Assembly: GCA_037893245.1 (NCBI GenBank)
Contig: JBAIAA010000441.1
Coordinates: 62,001 to 126,000 of the forward strand
DNA from: Crossaster papposus
Lineage: Eukaryota > Echinodermata > Asteroidea > Velatida > Solasteridae
Direction of reading: 5' to 3'
Length of the DNA stretch: 64,000 bases
Shown here: in pieces, positions 45,501 to 52,979 of the stretch
Numbering within the stretch: position 1 is the first letter of the stretch
Layout: each line of letters begins with the position of its first letter
The notes under the pieces: generated by a model
Databases searched by the model: none
The model's input: the letters and a program-made list of their open reading frames with translations, nothing else
What the model was told of the DNA's origin: nothing
Made by a program: the position numbers and the translations under genes

Positions 45501-47361
45501 GATGCAAAAGAAATGCCAAACAAAATATGGATTTTTGACACGTTGTATAGAACCTATACATTGTGCCCGGATGTGGTGTATTTTTGTAAAATCCGGAAAG
45601 ATTTGGAAGTCACCTTACACGCTCTATAGTTGTACATAAATTGTTTTGAAATCTATAGCAGATCACAAAACATTCATGAGAAACAAAAAAGAACTATTTC
45701 GGGCAGGTATTACTATTAGACAAAATTACAATCTGTACGTTTATTTCAATCAAAATAGATCTAAGATGGAAATCTAAAATGAACACGAACAAAACTTATC
45801 CATCCTTTTTTTAACCAAAGCTCGATACGAACGCCGACAAGATCATAGTCCGTGTAGTAGACAAGTGTGACTCGCCCGACTCGCCCCATTTCCTCTGGAT
45901 AGGCCTCATTCTCTGTTGGAAGGGAATCCTGCTTATATACGGGGCCTTTCTGGCGTGGGAAACGAGGTGAGAGAAACTAATCTTTGAAGAAAATAGTCAT
46001 TATTATTATTATTTGTATTATATTTACAATGAGCACCTTCGGGGGACATTTTAGCGTATTTTTTAGATGGTTGGGAGACATTGGACTTAGGGAGACATTT
46101 TAGTGTCTCCCTAATTCCCCAGCTACCTTAAAACACGATATTTTTGTTTTTTTTATATTTTTGATTGATTTAGTAGGGTCCAAAATGCTTAAATATGAAA
46201 TTTAGTAAAAAAAAGCTCTAGGTTAAAACGGGTTAGGTTACAATAAAGAATGAAAAATGCTCTGTACGTCTCTATGGAGATGTCTCCCAAATGCCCCATT
46301 TTCGTGCATTGATTTATTTGTTCCATTGCACGGCACGGACGCACAGCAAAAAAATGTTATGTTCAATATGGTTCTATTCAACGGCGGTGAATAGAGCTTC
46401 CATTGCACATTCGAGCTCCACGTCCATTTTAAGTGCAGATACAAACTCAAACTCGCACACATTTTGCAGGAAAGTGACCATGCCTCAACTGAACGACTCC
46501 AAGTACATCGCGGTGGCCATCTACAACGTGGCTGTTCCAAGCATCATCGTTGCACCTCTGGTCACCTTCATCAGCAGCGACATGCCCGGCACGTCTTACG
46601 TCCTCACGGCGTCATGCATCATCTTCGGCACGACTGTCACCAACTGTTTGATCTTTATTCCGAAGGTGAGCGCCACAGACGAATCCCAAACGTAGCACTG
46701 AAACCGAAGCTACACATGTATATAGCTATATCCCAATGCTAATTAAAACCCTGGAAGATGCACCCCACATTATAATGACCCGGGTATTATGTTGGCCCTA
46801 AAGGGACTAGTACGCAGATCTGCGTGTCCTTCCAGAGCCACCATAACCGGGCACTCCAAGGGGAGACTCCAAAAGTTAAGGCAGTTTGTATTACTCCCAA
46901 AAGAACGAATTGGGCTTTTTTTTTCAAACACCTAATGATGCTAGACACTGTTTTTTTTTAAAAGTACATTCAACTTATAATTTCTCGTCAGATTATTGCC
47001 CTGAGACAGCAGAAAAAAGATGGAACCCCCGAGGACCAACGCCAGTATTCGATACACAATCAAGTAGCACCGGCTCAGGACAGATCACCTACGTCAACTG
47101 GCGGCGCTGATGACCATGTTGATAGGGAGAAAGACAGAGAGATAATGGAGCTAAAAATTAGCCTAAAAAAGGTAACCAAGGGAAAATGGATCTAGAATCA
47201 TAAGCCATACTCATAGGTATCCCCGACTATTTAAACTGTGAAATATGTGAATTAGTCTGTGTTTGTTTTTCCTGTCTGTCTGTCTGTCTAATATCCAGAA
47301 AGAAGAGGAAGTTGACAGGCTGAAGGAGCTATTGAAGCAGACTCAACGCCCGGAGGGATGA
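24059..47361 (+). CDS. GABBR2: GABA-B receptor subunit 2-like class C GPCR (804 aa, 17 exons)
   Basis: Exons: 24059-24313, 30518-30655, 37066-37236, 37583-37690, 38860-38925, 39900-40088, 41892-42137, 42615-42678, 43144-43224, 43904-44054, 44252-44384, 44612-44719, 45012-45131, 45821-45966, 46470-46665, 46992-47171 and 47299-47361 (TGA). They sum to 2415 nt with consistent phases. Residues 1 to about 28 form a signal peptide, and about 30-440 the Venus flytrap (GWKRVAIIHESN, DARIIVSSAYTEG, GYDSVWAVALALHHVAE). Seven membrane segments follow, about 450-720. LFAKTWRVHVIF at TM3, FLAWETR at TM5 and PQLNDSKYIAVAIYNVAV at TM6 match GABBR2 more than GABBR1. The tail has a short heptad region (about 770-800: IMELKISLKK, EEEVDRLKELLKQ) that could form the receptor coiled coil. 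The protein is shorter than human GABBR2 (941 aa), mainly in the tail. In vertebrates subunit 2 couples to Gi/o and does not bind GABA itself; ligand binding here is untested. An in-frame ATG at 23930 exists, but 24059 gives the signal peptide. Confidence 0.93.
24498..24669. mobile_element. Foldback element in intron 1, loop TAGGGTTAG
   Basis: TATAGAATGCAGGGCCCATG at the left is mirrored by GTGGGCCCTGCATTCTATA at the right, and CACTGACAA, TTTACCCTATGACAT and GACATAG-type blocks are also mirrored. The centre is GGGTATTGGGGTTATAGGGTTAG, telomere-like. Confidence 0.75.
25026..25411. mobile_element. 386-bp TTAA element, family D
   Basis: TTAA at 25022-25025 and 25412-25415 flank the ends AGGGATCGTATACGTTTGG and CCAAACGTATACGATCCCT, perfect over about 22 bp. 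Purine ends with TTAA fit a Kolobok-like non-autonomous element. It lies in intron 1 of the GABA-B receptor gene. Confidence 0.88.
25495..25735 (+). repeat. Dispersed repeat, copy 2 of 2
   Basis: This is the partner of 23090-23310. It includes a short CCCTAACCC-rich stretch (about 25578-25610). Confidence 0.7.
26237..27662 (+). repeat. Segmental tandem duplication, copy A (about 1.43 kb)
   Basis: The unit starts CCTAAACCTGATCATTCCCTG and ends CTTCACATAGTGAT. The next unit, 27663-29296, repeats it in order, including a family-A TTAA element, TTCGGACGGGTCAGTTAA, the GCCAGACAG...GAGTCGCTGACGGGAAAA block and the GAAAGAAAAAAG block. It lies in GABA-B receptor intron 1. Confidence 0.9.
26442..26842 (+). 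mobile_element. TTAA element, family A, complete copy
   Basis: TTAA at 26438-26441 and 26843-26846; ends AGGTAGGATACAATATTTGC and GGTGTATCCCACCT. About 401 bp, with no ORF of transposase size. The purine ends fit Kolobok. Confidence 0.85.
27867..28497 (+). mobile_element. TTAA element, family A, carrying a nested element
   Basis: TTAA at 27863-27866 and 28498-28501. This is the paralogue of 26442-26842 by segmental duplication, enlarged by the 28191-28397 insertion. Confidence 0.85.
28191..28397. mobile_element. 207-bp TTAA element, family C (CCCTTTGCACTCAG)
   Basis: TTAA at 28187-28190 and 28398-28401. The left end is CCCTTTGCACTCAGCC; the right end in reverse complement is CCCTTTAAACTCAGGCC. 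The paralogous copy A reads GGTCAGTTAAAAAACAA at 26736-26752 with one TTAA, an exact empty site. The CCC start plus TTAA is typical of piggyBac-type elements. Confidence 0.92.
29328..29670 (+). repeat. 198-bp tandem duplication
   Basis: GATAGTCTGACAGAAAAAAA...CCCAGCGTTACGCGTCC...CCCCTTCCCAATAAACAC (from 29331) recurs from 29529 with small differences. Confidence 0.85.
29808..30000. mobile_element. 5' half of a GGGCCAATTTC-family MITE
   Basis: The left end GGGGCCAATTTCATAGAGC and the AGCCAAAAACCAGCTGA and ATAAAGATCACGTGAAAA blocks match the complete copies. The right end is replaced by a SINE. Confidence 0.75.
30015..30440 (-). mobile_element. tRNA-derived SINE, split by a nested element
   Basis: On the minus strand the head near 30435-30330 has a B box (TGGGTTCAAGTCCGG), followed by CGTGTGCCGTTGGGCAAGAC. 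The body ends near AGCTCCCTGGG (30018). It is interrupted at 30128-30313. Confidence 0.8.
30128..30313. mobile_element. 186-bp element with 8-bp duplication, nested in a SINE
   Basis: AATGAGTG at 30120-30127 and 30314-30321. The inverted ends share ACGATATGTGGCAGA. It includes a 22-G run (30264-30285). An 8-bp duplication is usual for hAT-like elements, but the ends do not show a clear hAT signature. Confidence 0.8.
30958..30980 (+). repeat. (TGTC)n microsatellite
   Basis: Six tetranucleotide units directly precede the 141-bp array. Confidence 0.85.
30980..31770 (+). repeat. 141-bp minisatellite array in GABA-B receptor intron 2
   Basis: Units begin near 30980, 31121, 31262, 31403, 31544 and 31685 (TTTTTCGCTACTACTCCC). 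The four inner units are nearly identical; the first and last are more divergent and the last is cut short. 141 is a multiple of three and the unit has no stop in two frames, so long ORFs appear (47-residue repeats) with no other sign of coding. Each unit contains AAAGGTCAAGGTCACTGGGG and then GGGTCAAAGGTCA. Confidence 0.93.
31771..33514. other. GABA-B receptor intron 2, repeat fragments
   Basis: A truncated family-A TTAA element in reverse orientation lies near 31990-32160 (GCGATCGCCATC and AATGAGTAAGATATTTCTTAA). A left end of family A is at 33132 (TTAAAGGTAGGATACGCC). There is a 15-C run near 32550. No exon is seen. Confidence 0.5.
33515..33758. mobile_element. GGGCCAATTTC-family MITE, complete copy
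   Basis: The ends are GGGCCAATTTCATAGAGC and CTCTATAAAATTAGCCCC. Colinear with 2455-2698. Confidence 0.8.
34255..34545 (+). mobile_element. tRNA-derived SINE
   Basis: The head has TTCGCGCAGCGGTACTTTTC and a B box GGGTTCGAATCC. The body CAGTCCCTGTCTGATTCCGT is shared with the SINE at 49796-50085. The 3' part GGCTTACGAGCTACAGT is shared with the SINE at 228-645. Confidence 0.85.
34590..34990. repeat. Dispersed repeat with GGAGACATT-type inverted ends, copy 1
   Basis: The sequence GGAGACATCTCCATAGAGAC...TAACCTAACCCGTTTT...AGCTGGAGACTTAGGGAGAC is repeated in reverse complement at 46060-46290. Short palindromes of AGGGAGACA and TGTCTCCCT cluster at 34898-34975. Possibly a DNA element; class unclear. 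Confidence 0.7.
35178..35800. mobile_element. Long inverted-repeat element in intron 2
   Basis: Left arm 35178-35370 (AGGTGATCGTAACTGCC, AAAACCGCG, TAGTCAAAGAACACTTCCAT) is mirrored at 35610-35800 (ATGGAAGTGTTCTTTGACTA, GCGGTTTTCT, AGTTACGATCACCT). TACAGGGTGTCTCCAAAA just before the left arm resembles Tc1/mariner ends, and TA is the expected target. No transposase is present. Confidence 0.8.
35810..36660 (+). mobile_element. Remnant of an LTR retrotransposon: LTR, primer site, short gag-like ORF
   Basis: TGGTGGCAGCGGTGGGAT at 36370-36387 would pair for 18 bases with the 3' end of a tRNA-Leu (ATCCCACCGCTGCCACCA), the usual minus-strand primer site of Ty3-like elements. The LTR would end just before it (near 36363) and contains a TATA-like CAGTATAAATGAT near 36091. 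Its start is not certain. An 88-codon basic ORF, 36368-36634, overlaps the primer site and may be the beginning of a gag-like gene. No protease, reverse transcriptase or second LTR is seen, so the copy is truncated. Confidence 0.6.
37348..37505. mobile_element. Palindromic element between exons 3 and 4 of the GABA-B gene
   Basis: Outer arms are ATATTGAATGCTT and CAAGCATTCAATATT; inner arms GATCCATGGAGCATTC and GAATGCTCCATGGATC. The loop contains CCCGAGGTGAAGCCGA, close to the loop motif of the element at 21475-21589. Confidence 0.8.
37748..37945. mobile_element. Degenerate GGGCCAATTTC-family MITE
   Basis: Partial match to the family (AGCACAAACATTTACTTAGC, ATTTTGCTTAGCATGAAAAG), followed at 37923 by the start of another copy (AGGGCCAATTTCATGGAGC). 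A further fragment lies at about 36780-36915. Confidence 0.6.
38175..38487. mobile_element. Foldback element with ATCTCGTTCCCACGACTTAAT repeats
   Basis: The ends GAGCCCGGGAACGGACAT and TGTCCGTTCCCGGGCTC are inverted. Five direct copies of about 23 bp (TCTCGTTCCCACGACTTAAT and variants) are in the left half and two inverted copies in the right. The centre has CCCTAACCCTAACCCC (38322-38338). Confidence 0.85.
38980..39405. mobile_element. Second copy of the 4437-4833 foldback, split by a TTAA element
   Basis: TTGGTGCTGAGCGTCTC before 39029 and AGTAACTATGCAAGAGCTTG after 39345 are contiguous in the copy at about 4660-4697. Only the right-hand arm is present in full. Confidence 0.8.
39033..39341 (+). 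mobile_element. 309-bp TTAA element, family A, nested
   Basis: TTAA at 39029-39032 and 39342-39345, with ends AGGTAGGATACACCATTTGC and GGTGTATCTTATCT. It sits in the foldback above. At the equivalent empty site the sequence is GTCTCTTACGTAACTATG, close to TTAA with one difference. Confidence 0.88.
39594..39838. mobile_element. GGGCCAATTTC-family MITE, complete copy
   Basis: The ends are GGGCCAATTTCATAAAACG and TTTTATGAAATTAGCCCC. Colinear with the other copies. Confidence 0.8.
41028..41387 (-). mobile_element. tRNA-derived SINE, reverse orientation
   Basis: On minus the head has TGGCCGAGTGG (A box) and GGGTTCGAGTCCCGG (B box). The body has GTCCCTGAGCAAGACACTT, and the tail reads GCGCTATATAAATCCAAGAT then TATTATTA. 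It lies in GABA-B receptor intron 6. Confidence 0.88.
41590..41706 (+). repeat. 17-bp tandem repeat (GTCGGAGCTATGAGTT)
   Basis: About five copies of a TGTCGGAGCTATGAG-type unit follow a palindromic TCCGATGTCGGACCTATGAG stretch. Confidence 0.85.
42560..42591 (+). repeat. (TTG)n microsatellite near exon 8 acceptor
   Basis: About ten GTT units, ending 24 bp before the exon 8 start at 42615. Confidence 0.9.
46040..46295. repeat. Dispersed repeat with GGAGACATT-type ends, copy 2
   Basis: Reverse complement of 34590-34990 (TTAGGGAGACATTTTAGTGT, AGCTCTAGGTTAAAACGGGT, TCTCTATGGAGATGTCTCC). Confidence 0.75.
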
Positions 47362-48030
47362 GCTGGTTATTACTGTCCAGTAATATAAACTTCGACGAGC
47401 CGCACTTCGAGGTTCACCACCGCACACGCCAGATGCAGCACTCTTGAGGGCGCCCTTTCACTTCACAAAGAACACCTCCTGTTAATTGGCACACTTCCAG
47501 ACGGACGCGCGCGGCTCTTTTCGGCTCACTCGACGCATTTAGGGATGGTGTAAAGACGAGTCAAGTCGTGCAGATGAGATAGTCAGTTTGCTCATCAGTC
47601 CTGTGCTTAGAAGTCCTATGTTTAAGACCATCCCTCAAAACACTCTAGAGGGCGCACTCGTACTACTTTGCAGCCGCGGAAGACACTTAATACTAACCCG
47701 TGTCAGTTGCAGTTCGCAATATTTTTTCAGCAGCTGGGTGGTGCGTGAATGTATATTAATGAGAAAGAACAATGCCAACTCAGCTACATTAAAAGTAGGA
47801 TACACCATTGGTAATTAATCCCTACCAGCCTAGTTGGTAAAGAGGAAAGCTATAGATGGTAATGGAAAGGTGTCTGGTTCAAATTCGGCTATCGTTTTCT
47901 TTTCTTTTTCCAATGTTCTTGTGGGTTACTTTAACCATAGAGCAAGGCTGAAGGAAAAACCGGGTTGGATTCATAAGTGCTTTGAAAAATACAACAAGAA
48001 CCGCTACACGAGTTAGTTAATAGAGACTTC
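47362..48030. other. 3' flank of the GABA-B receptor gene
   Basis: This should hold the 3' UTR; no clear AATAAA signal could be chosen. A small remnant of a family-A TTAA element (TTAAAAGTAGGATACACC) is at about 47789. Confidence 0.45.
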
Positions 48031-48863
48031 GGCCGTGTCCGAAACGGGTGTCTAGATTCTACGGCTAGGTCTATTGTCTACGGCGGCCATTTTGTAGCGC
48101 TGTCAGAAATGCCGTCTAGAGCTACAGCTACGGCTACAACGTCACAAAAAAACTAGCCGTAAAAGAAGTTGTCTAGCTCAGGCAAAACAAAATGGCGGCA
48201 GCACTAACGTTACTGCGCAATAGCCCTAGCCTTGTTGCCATTTTGTGATTGGACAATTAACGACGTTCGTTTGCTGATGATGCAGTGTTTTCATATCTCC
48301 AGTGAGCGCGGTAGCTCAGCATGCATGCTTTCTAATTCCACACATCATGCGGTATCCAGAGCTGCACCATATAGAAAACTAAAAAGACAAAGTACCACGC
48401 GTACCGGTCTCAAACGGTCCGCTTTTCGATATATGGAACGGCACCTCGCAATCACTATCATTAATTAATTGCACAGTTGATGAGTTGCCCGTCTACGTCT
48501 GCATTAGCCGAACGGCGTTATTTGTCCAATCACAAAATGGCAACAAGGCTACGACTATTGCGCAGTCTAACGTTAATTTTGGAGCAAATTCTAGTTTATT
48601 TGTCAATGATAGTGCATTGAATTGAAACTAACAGATCGACAAATACGTCAATATCATCAGGTATTTCGTCTGGCTGTAAACAAACATTGCGTAACATCTA
48701 GCAGACGATAATTTTTGTAAATTCTTACATCGTAATTTTGCAAACACTAATTCAAGCATCGCTTGGGGGCGCAATAACTAGCCGTAGGCTCTACCGTAGC
48801 CGCGTCCGAATTCCATTTGCCTTAGCGCCTACGTAGCTCTAGACACCCGTTTGGGACACGGCC
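48031..48863. mobile_element. 833-bp DNA element with long inverted ends
   Basis: The ends GGCCGTGTCCGAAACGGGTG and CACCCGTTTGGGACACGGCC match over about 26 bp. An inner inverted pair (TGCGCAATAGCCCTAGCC at 48214 and GGCTACGACTATTGCGCA near 48550; TTGTGATTGGACAA and TTGTCCAATCACAA) adds further symmetry. No transposase. Possible duplication TTC at the flanks, not certain. Confidence 0.85.
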
Positions 48864-49786
48864 TTCCTTGCGCAGCACCTCACTGACACGCCCCTCCCCC
48901 GGAGTATTTACAGGATGAAGTTTTACTGATTATTTTGAACGCCTGCATTGGTTTTAAATAGTGATATTAGGCATTTCGTCTGATGTTATTTTTTTCAAAA
49001 GCGAGAAATTGGATTTAATGCAAACCAGAAAAGAGTCCTAGATCGATGGACGTTATTTTGTTAACGTTGCCACCCGACATCTAGTCTTTGGGCAAGACGT
49101 TGCTTAATTCGCAGCCACGAGAGGGCGCTATCGCGACAAACCATCATCATTCGCCATCCTGTCCGCAACAACGTCTTGTGTCGCGCGTACTTGAGTAAGT
49201 AATCGAACATGGTATATGTTATCATGATCATCACTTAATTAAGCACGAGCAATTACTACCAATGAGTCCGTATTCCATAGTCTGATATTAATGCTACACC
49301 AGCGAACCACATTTGTATTCCCATTCATAAATAATATAGTTTTAGGCCTTATTTTGTGCGACTCTTCTTCAAAATGCAATGAGACATGACTACCTAGATT
49401 ACGGATTGAAGTTTTGGGGAAATTTAAGGCATCCGTCTATTTTTAAGATTGTTAATCTGTTGTAAATTGGCGAGAGCCGCTCGTTCACTGCACAAACCAA
49501 TGAGGCTGCCATGTTTGTTTGGCGTACCCTGATATGATAAAGGTCTATTAACATACAGACTCATTGGTAGTATTGCGCATGCCGTGTGCTGTTTGAACCA
49601 ATGAAAGGGTCATGTTTTATCGGCCGTTTAATCATACTCGCGTTTAATCATCCCGACCAATAGGAATGACTAAACTGTCTCTGGTCTTTATGAATAAAGT
49701 TTAAATGAATGCACCAAAAACCACTGGTTCGAATGTTTTTTATATAATAACACATAGTATTACATATAATACTTTGTGTCTTTTCT
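48864..49786. other. Intergenic, no gene recognised
   Basis: Dispersed CGACCAATAGGAATG repeat near 49655. No ORF resembling a known protein. Confidence 0.45.
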
Positions 49787-49795
49787 CGGGTCCTG

Positions 49796-50085
49796 GGGGG
49801 AGTCGGGTTGGTGTAGCGGTTCTTTCCTCGCCTTCCACCACTATGACCCGGGTTCGAATCCGGCCTGGGCCAATATGTGGATTGGGTTTTCAGTCCCTGC
49901 CTGACTCCGTGGGTTTTTTTTCCAGGATATTCTTCTGGGGTTTTCCTCCCACCTCTAAAACTGTAACTTCTTCACATTAATTGTTGAATGAAATAAAAAA
50001 TTGTTGAATGAAATTTGTTCCCGCCGTGAATATGGCCATTGATGCTGGTACGGCGTTAAACCCTAAAAACTCACTCACTCACTTT
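49796..50085 (+). mobile_element. Complete 290-bp tRNA-derived SINE with target duplication
   Basis: The head contains TTGGTGTAGCGGTTC and a B box GGGTTCGAATCC. The body has TCAGTCCCTGCCTGACTCCG and GGTACGGCGTTAAACCC, and the tail is (ACTC)n. CGGGTCCTG at 49787-49795 and 50086-50094 is the target-site duplication, which suggests a recent insertion. Confidence 0.92.
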
Positions 50086-50486
50086 CGGGTCCTGTTACTT
50101 TCAAAAAAAATTCATAAGATATTTTTGCCGTTGGTATAGGACATTTTGATTTGATTTATTTCCAAGCATCATTTTTACAGAAATGAATCATTAAATTATA
50201 TAGCATAAATTAAATAGTGTAATGATGATGATTGGAGGAGGCTGACCGAAAGCCGAAGCTTTTACGAGGCCAGGCCACCGTGAATAAAACATTAAATGTA
50301 CATTAGAATTAAAACCAAAAAGGAAAAACGAATAGGCCTAAGCTTGACGTGTAATGAGCTATTTTATGCAGAAAATACAGAGTTATTACAGAAATAGTAA
50401 TGCAGCGGACCACACCCATGTCAATTATGGGGGAAGGAAGGAGGGGCGGTCCTCTAGTTAAAGCGGACGAGCATTCAACAAAATGT

Positions 50487-50637
50487 GACCCAGCGCGAGT
50501 AAATGAGACACTTTGAGGCAAAAATAAAAATTGAGATTTTGATTTTATCATTTAAAGCTTATTTAGCTTTAAATGATGAAATCAAAATCTCAATTTTCAT
50601 TTTTGCCTCAAAGTGTCTCATTTACTCGCGCTGGGTC
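50487..50637. repeat. Nearly perfect 151-bp hairpin
   Basis: Arm 50487-50559 (GACCCAGCGCGAGTAAATGA ... CATTTAAAGCT) is reverse-complemented in 50565-50637 with about one mismatch, around a 5-base loop (TATTT). TTAA-like or other target duplications are not evident. It is intergenic between the GABA-B receptor and the minus-strand GPCR. Confidence 0.95.
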
Positions 50638-51710
50638 GCAAATATGCTAGTATTGGCTATGTATGTATATTGACGACTATCTCCTGAATATAATTTTACA
50701 AGACTACACTTATTACATTAAATGCACAGTATTCCGGCACGTAGTACAATAAAATGGCACAGCAATACAACATGACATGGATATGCCAACACATGGCTAG
50801 CTGTACTCTACACGATGTACATACGCACGGACACGGTACAATCTGACAATACAAAATCAATAATGAAATACACGGTCGCGAAAAGTCACAATTATCTCAC
50901 AAAAATATCAAACGAATTACAACATTACTCACTCGGAGTTTCAATGATGGTTACCCTCTCACATGGTTTACATTTGGAGCTTGGCCAGAGCCATGCTCCC
51001 TAGAAAATCGAGATAATTTCTAGACCTAATTTATGTTGGTCTTCTCTGTTTGAAGCCCACAGAAGAAAACTTGCTACAAGTTGCCTTTGCGCGGGAAGCA
51101 CAAAGGTCACCTTATGTGTTTTATGAAAACATGCAAATCACTTGCAAAACTTTTAGGCATACACAAACAGAGGGCGCACTAGGTCTCCCTACACTAACGC
51201 AGAAATAATATTGGTTGTTGTCACTACTATTAAATTCCATAGTAGATATTTCAAACCAAAATTTATATACAATTCTTGAATCTATATTTCTTAAGATGTT
51301 TTTCTTTTCTTCTCCAAACTGTAGTGTCTTGGCTTTCAAAGTTGCGTTTTATTCCTCCTGACGAAGGCTCGTACTTTGTCACACTGAACCAGTGTGAACG
51401 ACCCGTCACTTCGGCTAGTTCATAAGATGCAAAAATCACCTCCAATCAGATTGAAACATAAAGCATTTGCAGTGCCAAATTGTCCAGGCTCTTCTTACAC
51501 TGTTATTTCAACAATACGACATTCTAACACCCCCCCCTCTAAAGTTAAGTGCTTAAAAAGAAATCTGTATGTAAATATCGATTTTATTAATTAAAAATAA
51601 AATTTAAGAAAAACGCATTCATAACTTTTGCCGAGAACAGTGAACAATATTTGAATACGTGCAGTTAACAAAGTACATGTGTATATAAACATAGAGGCTG
51701 TTCAGAACTG
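50638..51710. other. Intergenic, no gene recognised
   Basis: Only short, unconvincing ORFs and no clear repeat with a partner in this window. Confidence 0.4.
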
Positions 51711-51961
51711 GGGCCAATTTCATAGAGCTGCTTAAGCACAAAAAATTGCTTAAGCACAAAACATTCTTGCTTAGTAAAACCAGCTTACCAGCCACAACTC
51801 CATGCATGTGATGTATATTGTTTGTGATTGGTACTTAGCTGTTGGTAGCTTAGCATAACAATCGCATGACATTTTGTCTTCTTACCTGATTTATTAAGCA
51901 AAGGTTTTTATTGTGCTTAAGTAAATTTGTGTGCTTAAGCATGTCTATGAAATTAGCCCCA
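51711..51961. mobile_element. GGGCCAATTTC-family MITE, well preserved copy
   Basis: The ends CTGGGGCCAATTTCATAGAGC and GTCTATGAAATTAGCCCCAG form a nearly perfect inverted pair of about 20 bp or more. In this copy the inner motif is TGCTTAAGCAC in place of TGCTAAGCAC. Confidence 0.85.
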
Positions 51962-52979
51962 GGCAAAAACGGTTCAAGTTTGTAACGGTCGGCCGAATGC
52001 GAATCATTGTTTTTTTTCTCTTCAAAATGGCATCCGAATAGATAAAGGGTTGAGAACCTCCCACAATTCTTTCAATAATGCAATAAAGATGTAATTGCAA
52101 TCACGTCTGCAGACGACTTTTGCATTCAGCTCCGTCGATACGGTGCAAGGGTAGATATTGGAAATTGGAAATTTGAAACCACGACTTTACGGGATTTTTT
52201 TCAGTCCGATTTTATTTAAAACAATTCTAATTCGTGGCTCCGGATTATTTTTTTAAGGGAAGTAAAGTCCGAGATTCTTATAGCCTATACATCCTATTTT
52301 AATGTAGTTTGGGAAATAAATTTGCCGGTAGGATTTGGCCCGGCATTTTGTGCTCAAAATTCATGTCTACGCCTATGCGTATTATACAACGTGGCGGTAT
52401 TTATAACTTACACGTTGAGCTTCACGTTGAGAATTCCATTGGTTTATAAAAGACACAGGTTGATTTCTGATGAACTTTTGTTAGTTTTTTGCCTGTTCAG
52501 TTCTGCTCAGCTTAGAACCTGCAGGGGGCCGGGGTGAGGAAAATGCCGAATTCAGTGATTACGACTGTGCGTTGGTGCGAGTGACGTTTTGTGATGGCCG
52601 CAAGTGCATGTAAATCGTACCGGTATACATGTAATTATTATTGTGTACGTTTTCCGAATCCCAGCTTCATCTCCGTTGTGGCTTCGTTCGTGCAGTTTGG
52701 CAATGGTGTTAAAGCCAAAGACGGAGCCTAAGCCAGTGATTTGGAAAATGGTCAGTGGTGTACGGAATGACGGCGGACGCGAAGAGCAGCAGATTCTGTC
52801 ATGATAGCACTTTACTGCAGTATTAGAGTAAAGTGTGCATAAGCTTTCAAAGATATACAACTATTTTTAATTTTTTTCAATCTTTGATATCTGCCGGTTT
52901 TTTTGTATCAAGAAAATTGCGTCATAACGTCAACCCTCTTTCGAAAGTCGGACCTATTCTCGAAATGGATCCGAGAGTT
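51962..52979. other. Downstream flank of the minus-strand GPCR
   Basis: Would include the GPCR 3' UTR. No other gene recognised. Confidence 0.4.

Noticed and set aside
48232-48468. 78-residue ORF in the 48031-48863 element
   Set aside because: Too short, with no transposase motif. The element looks non-autonomous.
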